Shown here in pieces: positions 9,071-18,413 of a stretch of 64,000 nt of DNA. Positions within the stretch are counted from its first letter, which is position 1. Each line of letters begins with the position of its first letter. Position numbers and translations under genes: made by a program. Below the pieces are notes generated by a model. It ran no database searches and was not told where the DNA came from. It saw only the letters and a program-made list of their open reading frames with translations. This stretch comes from an uncultured Alphaproteobacteria bacterium (lineage in GTDB: Bacteria; Pseudomonadota; Alphaproteobacteria; MPNO01; UBA2964), in NCBI GenBank assembly GCA_951812775.1, contig OX638326.1:3887180-3951179 (forward strand), read 5' to 3'.

Positions 9071-10811
9071 ATGGAACGTAGGTTAGCCGCTATCGTTGCT
9101 GCCGACATGGTCGGCTTTAGCCGTCAGATGCAATCTGACGAAACCGGTACGCTCGAAAAATTAAAACGGGTTATGGCAGAAATCGTTGACCCGACAATAT
9201 CCCATAACCGCGGGCGTATTTTTAAAACCATGGGGGATGGCTTTCTGGCAGAGTTTGCCAGCGCAATTGATGCGCTTAACGCCGCCGTTCAGATTCAAAA
9301 CGCAATCAACGAAGAAAATCTGAAATTAACACCACCGCAACGATGCTTGTTTCGCATAGGCATCAATATTGGCGATATCATTGTTGATGAAAATGGCGAC
9401 TTATTTGGAGATGGTGTGAATATCGCTGCTCGATTAGAGCCACTGGCCTCTTCTGGGGGGATTGTCGTTTCCGACGCGCTTCGGGCTCAACTCTGGAACA
9501 AGGTGGGTGTGGATTTTCAGCCGTTGGGCCGACAACAGCTCAAAAATATTATAGAAGGTATTGATGTTTTTCTTGTCATCGATAAAGAGTCAACGGCAGT
9601 AATTACCAGTTTTAAAGATGCCGAAGGCGAGGAAATCAGGGAAAAGCCGGGTCTCGCCATACTTCCTTTCGATAATATGAGTGCGGATGCTGAACAGGAG
9701 TATCTAGGTGACGGGATTACAGAGGACTTGATTGCGTCCATAGCGAACGTCGAGCAAATCTCGGTAGTCTCCCGAAATTCATCCTTTGCGCTCAAAGGCC
9801 GGTCGGTATCGGCAGCAGATATTCGAGCGGAATTGGGAGCAGAATATTTTGTGACCGGCAGTTTGCGGAGAGCGGGAAATAAAATTCGGGTGACAGCGCA
9901 ATTAACGAATGCGGAGACGGATACTCAGATATGGTCGGCCCGATATGACCGTGAGCTTGAAGACCTGTTTGAGGTGCAGGATGAAATTACCCTTACAATA
10001 GCGACAGAGCTGCAAGTAGAGCTGACGGACGGAGAACAAGCGAAACTACGCTATACGACAACCAATAACATTCCTGCCTGGATGGCGTTTACACGTGGTG
10101 TGAGCCATTTTCGAAATGTTAGTGCCGAAAGTTATCGGCACGCTCGGCAGAATTTTGAGGAAGCGCTCACCGCCGACCCAACGTCGGCGCAAATCCATGC
10201 AATGCTCGCCTGTACGCACGCCATCGAAGGACGATTTTCCTGGACCGGTGATCAGGATGCTTCACTCGATCTGGCGAAGGATATCGCTGAAAAAGCACTG
10301 TTAATCGACAGCGAGAATGCCGATGCGTGGGGCGCACTCGGCTATCGACATATGTGTCGGTCAGAGTTGGACCACATACAAACGGGCTGTTGATATAGCG
10401 CCGGGGCACGCGGACCTACACGCCTTATACGCTTTGGCACTAACATTTGCAGAGCAGCCGGAGGAAGCTATCCAGCAGATGATGGTCGCCATGCGGCTGA
10501 ATCCACTGGATCCTGGTTGGTATTGCGGCGTTCTTGGTCACGCATACCGCTATGCTGGGAAATATGAGGAGGCCTTGAATATCTTGCAGGATTATAACCA
10601 GCAGAACGCTGGTTTCGGTCTTGTAGATATTGTTCTTACCTACGCAGACATCGGCGATAAACAGTCAGCGGCTTCTTTTGCAAAGAAATTAATTGAAGCG
10701 CGGCCAGAATTTTCAGTTTCCGCCTAGGAGAAAACGCAAAACTGTCTAGACCCTTTGCGCCTTGAGAAAGATCGAGAGGCTTTTTGGACGCAAGTTTGCC
10801 CGCTTAGGTGA
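9071..10811 (+). pseudogene. Class III adenylate/guanylate cyclase with TPR region, frameshifted and with a nonsense codon
   Basis: The N-terminal half encodes a class III nucleotidyl cyclase domain (VAADMVGFSR, MGDGFLAEF, GINIGDIIV and FGDGVNIAARLE blocks), then the FLVIDKE linker, a GLAILPFDNMS segment typical of this family, and TPR-like helices. The frame from ATG 9071 ends at 10393, but the TPR region continues in another frame (about 10370 to 10727, reading YKRAVDIAPGHADLHALY). A second lesion is a TAG at 10725 where homologues carry tryptophan (SVSA-W-EKTQNC). Reading through it continues to TGA 10809. An upstream in-frame ATA/TTG start at 8999 is less likely than ATG 9071, which begins MERRLAAIVAAD. 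A truncated but active cyclase domain could still be made. Confidence 0.82.
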
Positions 10812-10816
10812 AGGAC

Positions 10817-11305
10817 CTAAATCCAGCGGCGAACCTTGCTACAATAGTTTCGGTACTGATCGCCGAATTTTGCTTCGAGATAGCGTTCTTCCCGAACAAT
10901 TACACCGTAATGCAGGACGATCAGACACGGGATAAGACAGGCCAGTGTCACCGTTTTGCCGAAGCTAACAGCAATTCCCGCATAGAGCAGCGTTGCGGCG
11001 AGATACATCGGATTCCGGGAGAATTTGTACGGACCGTCCGTCACGATAGTGGTCGCCGGTTTTCTGACATCTACATGGGTCTTTGCTTTGACAAACCGGG
11101 CAACAGCCCAAGCGACGATCAGCGTACCGATTAGAACCAGTGCCCAGCCGGACGGGTGTCGAAACCCGTAGAACTCCATTGAATGGCTCAGGTCCCGGTC
11201 CGTGATGATGCCGATAATGAAAAATGTGGCGTATATCACTGGGGGAAAGGTCAGGACGTCCGGCGAGTCAGCCGCAGTTGATGGGTCAGGTTGCTGCTCG
11301 GTCAT
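10817..11305 (-). CDS. Isoprenylcysteine carboxyl methyltransferase-like membrane methyltransferase
   Basis: Protein of 162 residues with about four hydrophobic segments and the C-terminal signature of the ICMT/phospholipid methyltransferase superfamily: [14 protein letters not shown], then a hydrophobic stretch, [10 protein letters not shown] and [12 protein letters not shown]. Such bacterial proteins are SAM-dependent methyltransferases of uncertain substrate. Its start overlaps the rnhA stop by 4 bases, so it is the last gene of the ispH-thrB-rnhA unit. Its stop lies 5 bases from the end of the broken cyclase. Confidence 0.85.
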   Translation of the reverse strand: MTEQQPDPSTAADSPDVLTFPPVIYATFFIIGIITDRDLSHSMEFYGFRHPSGWALVLIGTLIVAWAVARFVKAKTHVDVRKPATTIVTDGPYKFSRNPMYLAATLLYAGIAVSFGKTVTLACLIPCLIVLHYGVIVREERYLEAKFGDQYRNYCSKVRRWI

Positions 11306-11781
11306 AGCTCGTTCTGAACCTCGCTTACGCCGCGTCTTGCCAGCTCATCAGCCCGCTCATTTTCCGGGTGCCCGGCATGACCTTTGACCCAGCGCCACTC
11401 AACGTCATGTTTGTTCACGGCTTCATCAAGCGCCTGCCAGAGATCGACATTTTTCACTGGTTTTTTTGCTGCCGTTCTCCAGTTGCGGGCCTTCCATCCG
11501 CTGATCCAGCTGGTAATTCCGTCCTTCACATAGGTGCTGTCTGTATACAGCACTGCGGTTACGGGTCGTTTCAGGCTTTCCAGGGCTTTGATAGCCGCCG
11601 TAAGCTCCATACGGTTATTAGTGGTATCCGGCTCGCCGCCCCAAATTTCGCGTTCTTCACTACGCCAGCGCAGAATGGCCCCCCAGCCGCCCGGGCCGGG
11701 GTTTCCGCTGCACGCCCCGTCGGTAAAGATTTCTACCGAACCGGTATCGTCCTGATTATCTGTCGAATTTTCATCGGCCAT
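11302..11781 (-). CDS. rnhA: Ribonuclease HI
   Basis: Enzyme of 159 residues that cuts RNA in RNA-DNA hybrids. The catalytic carboxylates are visible in [15 protein letters not shown] (Asp), MELTAAI (Glu), [11 protein letters not shown] (Asp) and ENERADELA (Asp), with the histidine in GHAGHPEN. Its start overlaps the thrB stop by 1 base, and its stop overlaps the methyltransferase start. The thrB-rnhA pairing is common in alphaproteobacteria. Confidence 0.96.
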   Translation of the reverse strand: MADENSTDNQDDTGSVEIFTDGACSGNPGPGGWGAILRWRSEEREIWGGEPDTTNNRMELTAAIKALESLKRPVTAVLYTDSTYVKDGITSWISGWKARNWRTAAKKPVKNVDLWQALDEAVNKHDVEWRWVKGHAGHPENERADELARRGVSEVQNEL

Positions 11782-12749
11782 TAAGGCTTCCCCAGACCGT
11801 ACGCACCGGGTCCTTTGGCAGATTGATGGAATTTCAGTTTTTTAAGGTACTCCAACGGGTCTTTGGGATTTACCAACGCACCCTCAGGGTGATTCAACAA
11901 ATCATATAGCCGGGTCAGTAGAAAACGCAGTGCACTACCCCGCGCCAATAATGGCAGGGCTGCGATTTCAGCGGGGGTTAGAGGACGTACTGCATTATAG
12001 CCGTCGATCAGGTTTGCCGCCTTGGTGACGTTAAAACCGCCATCGTCTTCGAAACACCAGGCATTGAGACAGATCGCAATCTCGTAGGCAAAGGAACCAT
12101 TACAAGCGAAATAGAAATCGATGACCCCGCTGAGGTCATTGTGATGAAAAAATACATTGTCGGGAAACAGGTCGGCGTGAATGATTCCGCTCGGTAGTTT
12201 AGCAGGCCAGTTATTGTCCAGAAAATTCAACTCGGCTTCGATTTTTGCTGCCAGACCGGTCTCGATTTCGTTTGCACGTTCCTTCGTTTGCAAAAACAGG
12301 CCTTGCCAGGTGGCGCGATCCAATCCGTTCTTACGGGTCAGTTTGAAGCCGTCGGCGGCGATGTGCATTTTCGCAGCCGCACCGCCAACGCCCTTACAAT
12401 GTTCTGGTGCAACCCGTTTGGGCCACAGGCCAGAGAGGAAGCTAATCAATGCGGCGGGTTTACCACAAAGGTGACGCAGGGCCTTGCCGTCTCGACCATG
12501 AATTGGTGTTGGGCACGGAAAATCTTTTGCCGCGAGATGGTCCATGAGACCCAGAAAGAAAGGAAGGTCCGCGGGGTCAACGCGCTTTTCGTAAAGCGTC
12601 AGTATGAAATTACCCCGTTCCGTACTAAGCAGATAGTTTGAGTTCTCGACCCCTTCCGCAATTCCTTTGCAAGACTGGACGTCACCGATGTCATATTCCG
12701 CGACGAAGGTCTCTAAATCTTCATCGGAAACTTCGGTATAAACAGCCAT
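11781..12749 (-). CDS. thrB: Homoserine kinase (aminoglycoside phosphotransferase fold)
   Basis: Makes O-phosphohomoserine, the substrate of ThrC encoded at 1320-2717. The protein has 322 residues and belongs to the APH/choline-kinase fold class rather than the GHMP class. Visible blocks are [10 protein letters not shown] (nucleotide loop), [11 protein letters not shown] (catalytic Brenner motif with Asp and Asn) and [19 protein letters not shown] (metal-binding Asp). It lies 55 bases downstream of ispH on the same strand and overlaps rnhA by 1 base. Confidence 0.95.
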   Translation of the reverse strand: MAVYTEVSDEDLETFVAEYDIGDVQSCKGIAEGVENSNYLLSTERGNFILTLYEKRVDPADLPFFLGLMDHLAAKDFPCPTPIHGRDGKALRHLCGKPAALISFLSGLWPKRVAPEHCKGVGGAAAKMHIAADGFKLTRKNGLDRATWQGLFLQTKERANEIETGLAAKIEAELNFLDNNWPAKLPSGIIHADLFPDNVFFHHNDLSGVIDFYFACNGSFAYEIAICLNAWCFEDDGGFNVTKAANLIDGYNAVRPLTPAEIAALPLLARGSALRFLLTRLYDLLNHPEGALVNPKDPLEYLKKLKFHQSAKGPGAYGLGKP

Positions 12750-12804
12750 GGGATCAATTAGGGTTTATTCGGAACGATCAAGTGCAGGATAATCTGCCAT
12801 TGTT

Positions 12805-13749
12805 CTATGCGGACAGGGCGCTTGGGAGACTGAAATGCACATCTTCGGAGGTAACCGTTATTTCCTTAAGTTCTACTTCAAAATTTTCCCTCAAGGTTGA
12901 AATCAGTTCCTGAACCAGCAATTCAGGTGCCGAAGCACCTGCCGTTACGCCAATAGTATCGACCCCTTCCAGCCAGTTGATGTCTAGTTCGCTGGCGCGT
13001 TCTATTAGGATTGATTTCGGGCATCCTACGGCTTTCGCGACCTCTGCTAATCGATTGGAGTTTGAAGAGTTTGGTGCTCCGAGGACGACAAAGGCATCGC
13101 AATCAGGTGTTAAGGCTTTGACCGCTGCCTGACGATTGGTCGTCGCGTAGCAAATGTCTTCCTTGCGGGGGGATTCGATATCAGGAAAACGCTTCTCAAG
13201 GGCAGCGATAATTTCTGCCGTGTCGTCGACTGAAAGTGTTGTCTGGGTAACGAATGAAAGATTGTCCGGGTTAGAGACCTCTACCGTTTCGGCCTGTTCG
13301 ACATTTTCGACCAACAGGATCTGGCCTTCCGGCAACTGACCGAGCGTTCCAATCACTTCTGGATGGCCAGCATGGCCAATTAGAATGACGGTCCGGCCTT
13401 CGCCGCGATGCCGTTTAGCATCAACATGAACCTTTGTAACTAACGGGCAGGTCGCATCGATATGCACCATGTTGCGGCGTTGCGCGGCTTCTGGAACCGA
13501 TTTGGGAACGCCATGCGCTGAAAAAATAACCGGCGCGTCATCTGGCACTTCATCCAGTTCTTCCACAAAGATTGCACCTTTTTGGCGCAGCTCATCGACA
13601 ACGTATTTGTTATGAACGATTTCATGGCGGACATAGACCGGAGCGCCGAATTTCTCGAGAGATCGCTCGACAATCTCAATTGCGCGGTCGACTCCGGCAC
13701 AAAATCCGCGTGGACCGGCAAGTTGGACGGTGAGTTTTCGTTTTGACAT
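12805..13749 (-). CDS. ispH: 4-hydroxy-3-methylbut-2-enyl diphosphate reductase
   Basis: Iron-sulfur enzyme for the last step of the MEP isoprenoid pathway, giving IPP and DMAPP. The three cluster cysteines are in [25 protein letters not shown] and [18 protein letters not shown]; the substrate-binding NSSNSNRL block is also present. The 314-residue length is normal. It leads a minus-strand unit ispH-thrB-rnhA-methyltransferase and is divergent from the CDGSH protein gene. IspE is also encoded in this window (39334-40218). Confidence 0.96.
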   Translation of the reverse strand: MSKRKLTVQLAGPRGFCAGVDRAIEIVERSLEKFGAPVYVRHEIVHNKYVVDELRQKGAIFVEELDEVPDDAPVIFSAHGVPKSVPEAAQRRNMVHIDATCPLVTKVHVDAKRHRGEGRTVILIGHAGHPEVIGTLGQLPEGQILLVENVEQAETVEVSNPDNLSFVTQTTLSVDDTAEIIAALEKRFPDIESPRKEDICYATTNRQAAVKALTPDCDAFVVLGAPNSSNSNRLAEVAKAVGCPKSILIERASELDINWLEGVDTIGVTAGASAPELLVQELISTLRENFEVELKEITVTSEDVHFSLPSALSA

Positions 13750-13826
13750 GCTGCGGTATTGTCCCTTCGCTCAAAGATAGGCGTAATATGTTGCTTTGCT
13801 TGAGAAAACTCAACACCTCCTCTAGA

Positions 13827-13841
13827 GTTTACCGTATAAAC
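13827..13841. promoter_or_regulatory. Palindrome between ispH and the CDGSH gene
   Basis: GTTTA at 13827-13831 and TAAAC at 13837-13841 form a perfect inverted repeat around CCGTA, in the 142-base divergent intergenic region. It could be an operator serving either promoter. No factor can be named from the sequence. Confidence 0.3.
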
Positions 13842-13891
13842 ATTGATGCCACGGTGTAGTTGTATGCCGATGGCGAGTGAAAGGATTTAGA

Positions 13892-14131
13892 ATGTCAGAA
13901 CCCGTAATTGCCCAGAAAGAACCCTGCGGTGTCGATGTTGAGGAAGGCAACGAATATTGGTGGTGTGCCTGCGGCAAAAGCGCCTCTCAGCCATTCTGTG
14001 ATGGGTCACATAAAGGGACAGGGCTTTCACCGATGCAATATGTCGCCAAGCGGGATCAGACGGTATGGTTCTGTGGTTGCAAGAAGACCGCAACAGCGCC
14101 GACATGCGACGGCACTCATAACGACCTCTAA
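13892..14131 (+). CDS. CDGSH iron-sulfur domain protein (two motifs)
   Basis: Small 79-residue protein with two CDGSH-type [2Fe-2S] motifs: CACGKSASQPFCDGSH and CGCKKTATAPTCDGTH, each with three cysteines and one histidine. Likely a soluble electron-transfer or cluster-transfer protein. The start is ATG 13892, with AAAGGA at 13880-13885; the GTG at 13877 overlaps that ribosome site and is rejected. It is divergent from ispH and followed closely by a lipoprotein gene. Confidence 0.92.
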   Translation: MSEPVIAQKEPCGVDVEEGNEYWWCACGKSASQPFCDGSHKGTGLSPMQYVAKRDQTVWFCGCKKTATAPTCDGTHNDL

Positions 14132-14146
14132 GATTGGTTCTAACGC

Positions 14147-14731
14147 GTGACTTTATTTTTTTCCGAGGGGCAGGGCCAACTTTTACGGCGTCGTTTGCTT
14201 AGTTGGTGCGTTTTAGCCGCTATATTTCCTCTGTTGTCCGCTTGTGGTGCTTTTGGGTCAAAAAAACCGGCGCCGCGCTGTCCGGCGGTTTTGCTCTTAA
14301 AGCATGCCAATAGTGTCAGCTATTTTAAACCGGGGCCGGGTAGGGATATTACTGATGTTCTCGCAACCATTGCGATCACCGATTTTAAAGGGGAGTGCGA
14401 GTACAACAGAAAACGGACAGAAGTGAATATCAAGCTGAATGTCGCTTTTGACGTAAGGCGTGGCCCCGCTGATCGAAGCAAGGTTACGGATTTCCGCTAT
14501 TTTGTTGCTATTCCGAAATTTCACCCTGCACCACAGGGAAAAAGCGTTTTCCCGTTGCAGGCACAGTTTCGCGGAAATCAGACCCGTTTAAATCTCATCG
14601 ACGAGGTGAATCTTAAAATTCCAATGCCGCCTTATCCCAAGGTAGATGAATATACGATTTATATGGGTATTCAGCTCACGCCCCAGCAACTCAAATATAA
14701 CCAATCCCAGGCGAACCGGCAGCGACGGTGA
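14147..14731 (+). CDS. Putative lipoprotein, function unknown
   Basis: Protein of 194 residues with a basic, hydrophobic export signal ending in a lipobox (LLSACG, Cys at about residue 33) and a periplasmic domain I cannot assign to a named family. The body is basic and beta-rich in appearance (ITDFKGECEYNRKRTEVNIKL, then DFRYFVAIPKFHPAP). The start is GTG 14147, 15 bases after the CDGSH stop. No ATG lies before the signal, so GTG is required to keep it. It resembles conserved alphaproteobacterial hypothetical lipoproteins. Confidence 0.75.
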   Translation: MTLFFSEGQGQLLRRRLLSWCVLAAIFPLLSACGAFGSKKPAPRCPAVLLLKHANSVSYFKPGPGRDITDVLATIAITDFKGECEYNRKRTEVNIKLNVAFDVRRGPADRSKVTDFRYFVAIPKFHPAPQGKSVFPLQAQFRGNQTRLNLIDEVNLKIPMPPYPKVDEYTIYMGIQLTPQQLKYNQSQANRQRR

Positions 14732-14785
14732 TGAATGATTCTGGCTAGATAAACTCGGGCAGTCTAGCGAACGAGAGAAGAGTTT

Positions 14786-15324
14786 ATGTTTCGATTTAAT
14801 ATTCTTTTTGTTGCCCTCGTCGTTGCCTCTTGCGCGACTGGCCCGATGGCTACCTACGAGACTACGAATCTTGTCAAAGGAAATCACGGTCCTCTCAGCA
14901 ACGGCGCTGTCTTTGCAGTGGCCGTAAAAGGCGATGGTGATATAACTACAAGTTAAAGCCCGGTAGCGGTGCCAAAACACGCAATACGATGGTCGCTGCT
15001 CTTGCAAAGTACGTTGATCACGTTCAGCCCATTACAGAGGGCTTGTCTGAGAACCAAGCGAAGCAGTCTGCCGGTAAGATGAAAGCGGCGTACATGGTTT
15101 ATTTGCAAATAATTAATTGGGAAGAACGTGCCACGGAATGGTCTGGAAGACCGGATCGTATGGAGGTCGAAATCCGTTTGATTGATGTTGCGAAAAATAA
15201 AGTTTTAAAGTCATTGAGTGTTAAAGGTACAAGCTATCGATTCCCTCAGGTTGAAAATCTTCTTCCTGAACCCTTTGGGGATTACGCGGCGAATTTGTTT
15301 GGTATTCGCGTTAAAAATAAATAG
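14786..15324 (+). pseudogene. DUF4823-like lipoprotein, frameshifted
   Basis: ATG 14786 opens a lipoprotein signal (VALVVASCATG) and continues to TAA 14954. The rest of the protein continues in another frame from about 14944 to 15324, with the family's INWEERATEWSGRPDRMEV block, the VAKNKVLKSLSV strand and the NLLPEPFGDY end. The break lies at about 14944-14950, where a one-base change would join GDGDIT to YKLKPGSG. Upstream purines GAGAGAAG precede the ATG. The full product would be about 179 residues. Confidence 0.75.
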
Positions 15325-15411
15325 TCAGATGTATCTGCAGCTAGTAAGCGGAAAAGAAGAACTCGAATATCTAGTCACCAGCTTTCCGGCGTTGATGCGG
15401 CGGCACTACGG

Positions 15412-15789
15412 CTAATTTTCAAGCCGTCGGAAAGTTCCGAAGACATCCAGGTTCATGATCCGGTCGCGGGCAGCCATAGAGCACCCGGTACTTACTTTTT
15501 CGGAAGCAAGATAAATTTCCAGGCTGAGCGCCGTTTTGACGTTTCGTTCCACCTGCCAGGCGATCAGCTTGCCGCCTTTCTTGTAGGAGCAGTTGCCGCT
15601 ACATAACAGAAGTCCGCCTTCTAGAAACTCCCATACCATGTTGGCCGCGGTGTGCTGCCACTGCCCTTGCATTTTTTCGACAGGGCATCCCGATCCGACG
15701 CCTAGTCCAGGAAAAGCCTGTGTGGGATTTCCAAATGACAAGGAAACGGCAAGGACGATCAGGAAAATTTTAGTGAGTCTAACGGTCAT
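15412..15789 (-). CDS. Small exported protein, function unknown
   Basis: Start ATG 15789 (MTVRLTKIFLIVLAVSL) gives a 125-residue product with a signal peptide, likely cleaved after TQA or similar, and a mature part with several cysteines (GCPVEKMQ, LLCSGNCSYKKGG, STGCSMAA). The frame is open further upstream, but that extension overlaps atpF out of frame and has no signal logic. Disulfide bonding in the periplasm is likely. I do not recognise the family. Confidence 0.65.
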   Translation of the reverse strand: MTVRLTKIFLIVLAVSLSFGNPTQAFPGLGVGSGCPVEKMQGQWQHTAANMVWEFLEGGLLLCSGNCSYKKGGKLIAWQVERNVKTALSLEIYLASEKVSTGCSMAARDRIMNLDVFGTFRRLEN

Positions 15790-15859
15790 ATTCGGCACCA
15801 CTGGAACAAGGATACCAAAACTATAATTGCTAAACGTTCCGACGGATAGATATTTGGAA

Positions 15860-16348
15860 TTAGTGGAGCTTGGCGGGAAGCTCGGCGATAGCATTATCGA
15901 TGAGCTGCGCAGTTGCAGCGTCATCAAGCTGGTCGGCGAGAATACGCTGAGTAGCGGAAACCGCAACGTCAATGGCGGTATTCCGAACCGCCTGCATCGC
16001 ATCCGCTTCCGCCTGAGCGATTTTATCGATTGCCAGCTGTTCACGGCGTTTCAGGGAAGCCGCTAAAGCATCCGCTGCTTCTTTGGCTGTGCGTTCGGCT
16101 TCCGCCTGGGCATTGGCCAGCATTTCATCAACTTCACGCGTGGCATCACGCTGTTTACGCTGGTAATCGGCCAGTAGATGCTGAACCTCTTCCCGCAAAC
16201 TCGCGGCCTCATCAAGGCTCTTTCTGATATTTTCGGCCCGACCATCAAGGCTGCTCGTGATTGCTTTCCATGCCGGTTTGGCAATGGCTGCCATCAATAG
16301 CAGAAAGCCAACAGCAACCCAGAAATCAGGTGTTTGTATAGCGGCCAT
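15860..16348 (-). CDS. atpF: ATP synthase F0 subunit b
   Basis: Protein of 162 residues with one N-terminal membrane segment (PDFWVAVGFLLLMAAIA) and a long charged coiled coil, forming with b-prime the peripheral stalk that holds F1. It is the last gene of the atpI-B-E-F'-F operon; its start overlaps the b-prime stop by 1 base. Confidence 0.94.
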   Translation of the reverse strand: MAAIQTPDFWVAVGFLLLMAAIAKPAWKAITSSLDGRAENIRKSLDEAASLREEVQHLLADYQRKQRDATREVDEMLANAQAEAERTAKEAADALAASLKRREQLAIDKIAQAEADAMQAVRNTAIDVAVSATQRILADQLDDAATAQLIDNAIAELPAKLH

Positions 16349-16842
16349 CAGTGACGCTCCCCGTCAAGAATTGAGGCGACCGCTTTTTCAGCTTCAGATT
16401 CAGAAATATCCCGACCGATCAGCTTGCCGGCAGCAGCCTGGGTAACTTCCGTCGCGACGGTCCGAATATTTGCCAACGCCTCTTCCTTCGCGGCTGTGAT
16501 CCGGGCTTCCGCCTCTGTCGTCTGGGCTTTGAGCTTTTCAGTTAGGGCGTCATGTTGCGATGCGGCTTCCGCGGCCATCTTTTCACTCGCCGCGCGAATT
16601 GTTTCTTGAGCCTTGTTGCGACCTTCAGCGACCGCTTTTTCATAGGCCTCACGGACATCTTCGGCTTCCTTCTTGAGCATTTCTGCCTTTTCGAGATCGT
16701 CGTCGATACGCTCTTGTCGATCCTGAAGAATGCCGCCAATTTTGGGTATGACGACTTTCCACATGATCAGATAGAGCAGGACAAACGTGATCAACAGCCA
16801 GAAAAGCTGAGAAGGGAATGACGTTGGGTCTAGTTGTGGCAT
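16348..16842 (-). CDS. atpF': ATP synthase F0 subunit b-prime
   Basis: Protein of 164 residues with the membrane segment FPSQLFWLLITFVLLYLIMW followed by a coiled coil. The second b-type subunit is typical of alphaproteobacteria and cyanobacteria. Sequence and order (c, then b-prime, then b) match the usual F0 operon. Confidence 0.94.
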   Translation of the reverse strand: MPQLDPTSFPSQLFWLLITFVLLYLIMWKVVIPKIGGILQDRQERIDDDLEKAEMLKKEAEDVREAYEKAVAEGRNKAQETIRAASEKMAAEAASQHDALTEKLKAQTTEAEARITAAKEEALANIRTVATEVTQAAAGKLIGRDISESEAEKAVASILDGERH

Positions 16843-16900
16843 GGCTCGTTAATCTCCGCGCTGGGTGCCGGTAAAACCGGCACCACTGATCGAATGGTGA

Positions 16901-17128
16901 TCAGAATGCGAAGAGCAAAAGCAGCGCAACAACCAAGGCGTAAAGCGCGATAGCTTCAACCAGCGCGAAGCCAATCCAAGTCATGGCCGTTACGTTTTCG
17001 GCAGCAGCCGGATTACGGGCAACTGATGAAATGAAGGCGGCAAAAATATTACCGATACCAATACCAGCACCAATAACGCCGATTGCGGCGAGGCCCGCAC
17101 CGATTAGTTTAGCTGCAGCAGCTTCCAT
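16901..17128 (-). CDS. atpE: ATP synthase F0 subunit c
   Basis: Proteolipid of 75 residues that forms the rotor ring. Two membrane helices flank the polar loop ARNPAAAEN. The proton-carrying carboxylate is E58 in GFALVEAIALYALV, and the glycine-rich first helix (GAGIGIGN) is intact. The motif is proton-type, without the extra ligand residues expected of Na+ rings. Confidence 0.96.
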   Translation of the reverse strand: MEAAAAKLIGAGLAAIGVIGAGIGIGNIFAAFISSVARNPAAAENVTAMTWIGFALVEAIALYALVVALLLLFAF

Positions 17129-17170
17129 TGTATTAATCCTTTCTTCTTCCGTCCTTATCCCACACTGCGG

Positions 17171-17908
17171 CTAATGCAGATGCAGGGCATCATTAATGTA
17201 AAAGCAGGTCAAAATTGTGAACACATAGGCCTGCAGGAAAGCGATCAGCAGCTCAAGCCCGGTCAGGGCAACGACGAAGGCCAAGGGTAAAATCCCTCCG
17301 ACAACGCCTAGGCTGATGATAAAGCCGGCAAACACTTTCAACATCGTGTGGCCAGCGGTCAAATTCGCAAACAACCGGACCGAGAGGCTGATTGGTCGCG
17401 ACAAATAGGAAATAATTTCGATCGGGATCATCAGCGGCCAAAGAACCACCGAAAGACCCGGCGGAACGAAGAAGCTGAAAAAATGAAGCCCGTGCTTCAC
17501 GAATCCCAGAATTGTAACGCCGATAAAAACAACCATGGCCATCGCGAAAGTGACGATGACATGACTTGCGAAAGTAAAGCTGTAAGGAATCATGCCCAGC
17601 ATGTTGCCGAACAGAATAAACATGAAGAGGGTGAAAACGAACGGGAAGTATTTACGGCCCTCATTACCGACTGTGTCGCGCAGCAGATTGGCGACAAATT
17701 CGTATGATATTTCCGCCATTGATTGCCAACGTCCCGGCACCAAAGCGCGTTGGCGCATGCCCAAGACCAGAAAAAGAGTCACCAGCACTAGGGTGAGGGA
17801 CATAAAGAGCGCAGAATTTGTGAAAGACACATCAAGCTCGCCCATTTTAAGGGGGATCAGCGTCTTGATCTCAAACTGTGCGAGCGGGCTGTTGCCTTCC
17901 GCTGCCAA
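17171..17908 (-). CDS. atpB: ATP synthase F0 subunit a
   Basis: Polytopic membrane protein of 245 residues providing the proton half-channels. The essential arginine is in LSVRLFANLTAGH, and the C-terminal FILTCFYINDALH end is typical. It lies between atpI and atpE in the F0 operon, 17 bases after the atpI stop. Confidence 0.95.
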   Translation of the reverse strand: MAAEGNSPLAQFEIKTLIPLKMGELDVSFTNSALFMSLTLVLVTLFLVLGMRQRALVPGRWQSMAEISYEFVANLLRDTVGNEGRKYFPFVFTLFMFILFGNMLGMIPYSFTFASHVIVTFAMAMVVFIGVTILGFVKHGLHFFSFFVPPGLSVVLWPLMIPIEIISYLSRPISLSVRLFANLTAGHTMLKVFAGFIISLGVVGGILPLAFVVALTGLELLIAFLQAYVFTILTCFYINDALHLH

Positions 17909-17925
17909 TTTAACCTCTCTGCCGG

Positions 17926-18282
17926 CTATTGCGCCGGACCGTCAGAATTATCACTTCCGTCTTCTCGCTTGTAACCGACACCTTGTCCAATGCCTGTTGC
18001 CACGCGATAAACATTCATAAACCCGGCTGCCGCGCCCAAAACAAAGAACAGCAGCATGAACCAGGGCTTTGTGTCGAGCCAGTAATCGAGCAGTAATCCA
18101 ACACCAACGCCGATTACCAATGCCGAAACTATCTCAACACCAAGTCGCATGGCCAAGGCGAGGCCGCTGCGACGGGACCCTTTGGGACCGGATTTGGCTA
18201 CCGATTGATCGGCTGCCTGGCGTGCTTGCTTTAACCTAGCGTCAATATCCTGCTCAGTCGCGGATTTCTTTTGCTCGGTCAT
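17926..18282 (-). CDS. atpI: AtpI-family protein of the F0 operon
   Basis: Protein of 118 residues with a basic N-terminal part and two membrane hairpins (VSALVIGVGVGLLLDYWL and FMLLFFVLGAAAGFMNVYR), the usual AtpI/AtpZ layout. It is thought to help assemble the c-ring or carry Mg2+/Ca2+. It is the first gene of the operon, behind a recognisable promoter. Confidence 0.9.
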   Translation of the reverse strand: MTEQKKSATEQDIDARLKQARQAADQSVAKSGPKGSRRSGLALAMRLGVEIVSALVIGVGVGLLLDYWLDTKPWFMLLFFVLGAAAGFMNVYRVATGIGQGVGYKREDGSDNSDGPAQ

Positions 18283-18298
18283 GGCTGAATGCGCCTTT

Positions 18299-18348
18299 CC
18301 CGCCCCTTAAGGCGGGGGCACCATAGGGGGCGACCCTGACCCTGTCAA
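18299..18348 (-). promoter_or_regulatory. Sigma-70-type promoter of the F0 operon with a leader hairpin
   Basis: On the minus strand, TTGACA (18348-18343) and TATGGT (18325-18320) are 17 bases apart. This places the transcription start near 18312 and gives a leader of about 30 bases before atpI. The leader would open with an inverted repeat (CCCGCC 18299-18304 with GGCGGG 18311-18316), able to fold into a GC hairpin at the RNA 5' end. Confidence 0.6.
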
Positions 18349-18413
18349 GGCTCAAAACTTAAAACGTAAGTTATTGAAATATATTGTGAAAACAGATTGT
18401 AGACTGGAATCGA

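Noticed and set aside
15790-16044. Extended form of the small exported protein
   Set aside because: The extension lies inside atpF in another frame, and the signal peptide starts at 15789.
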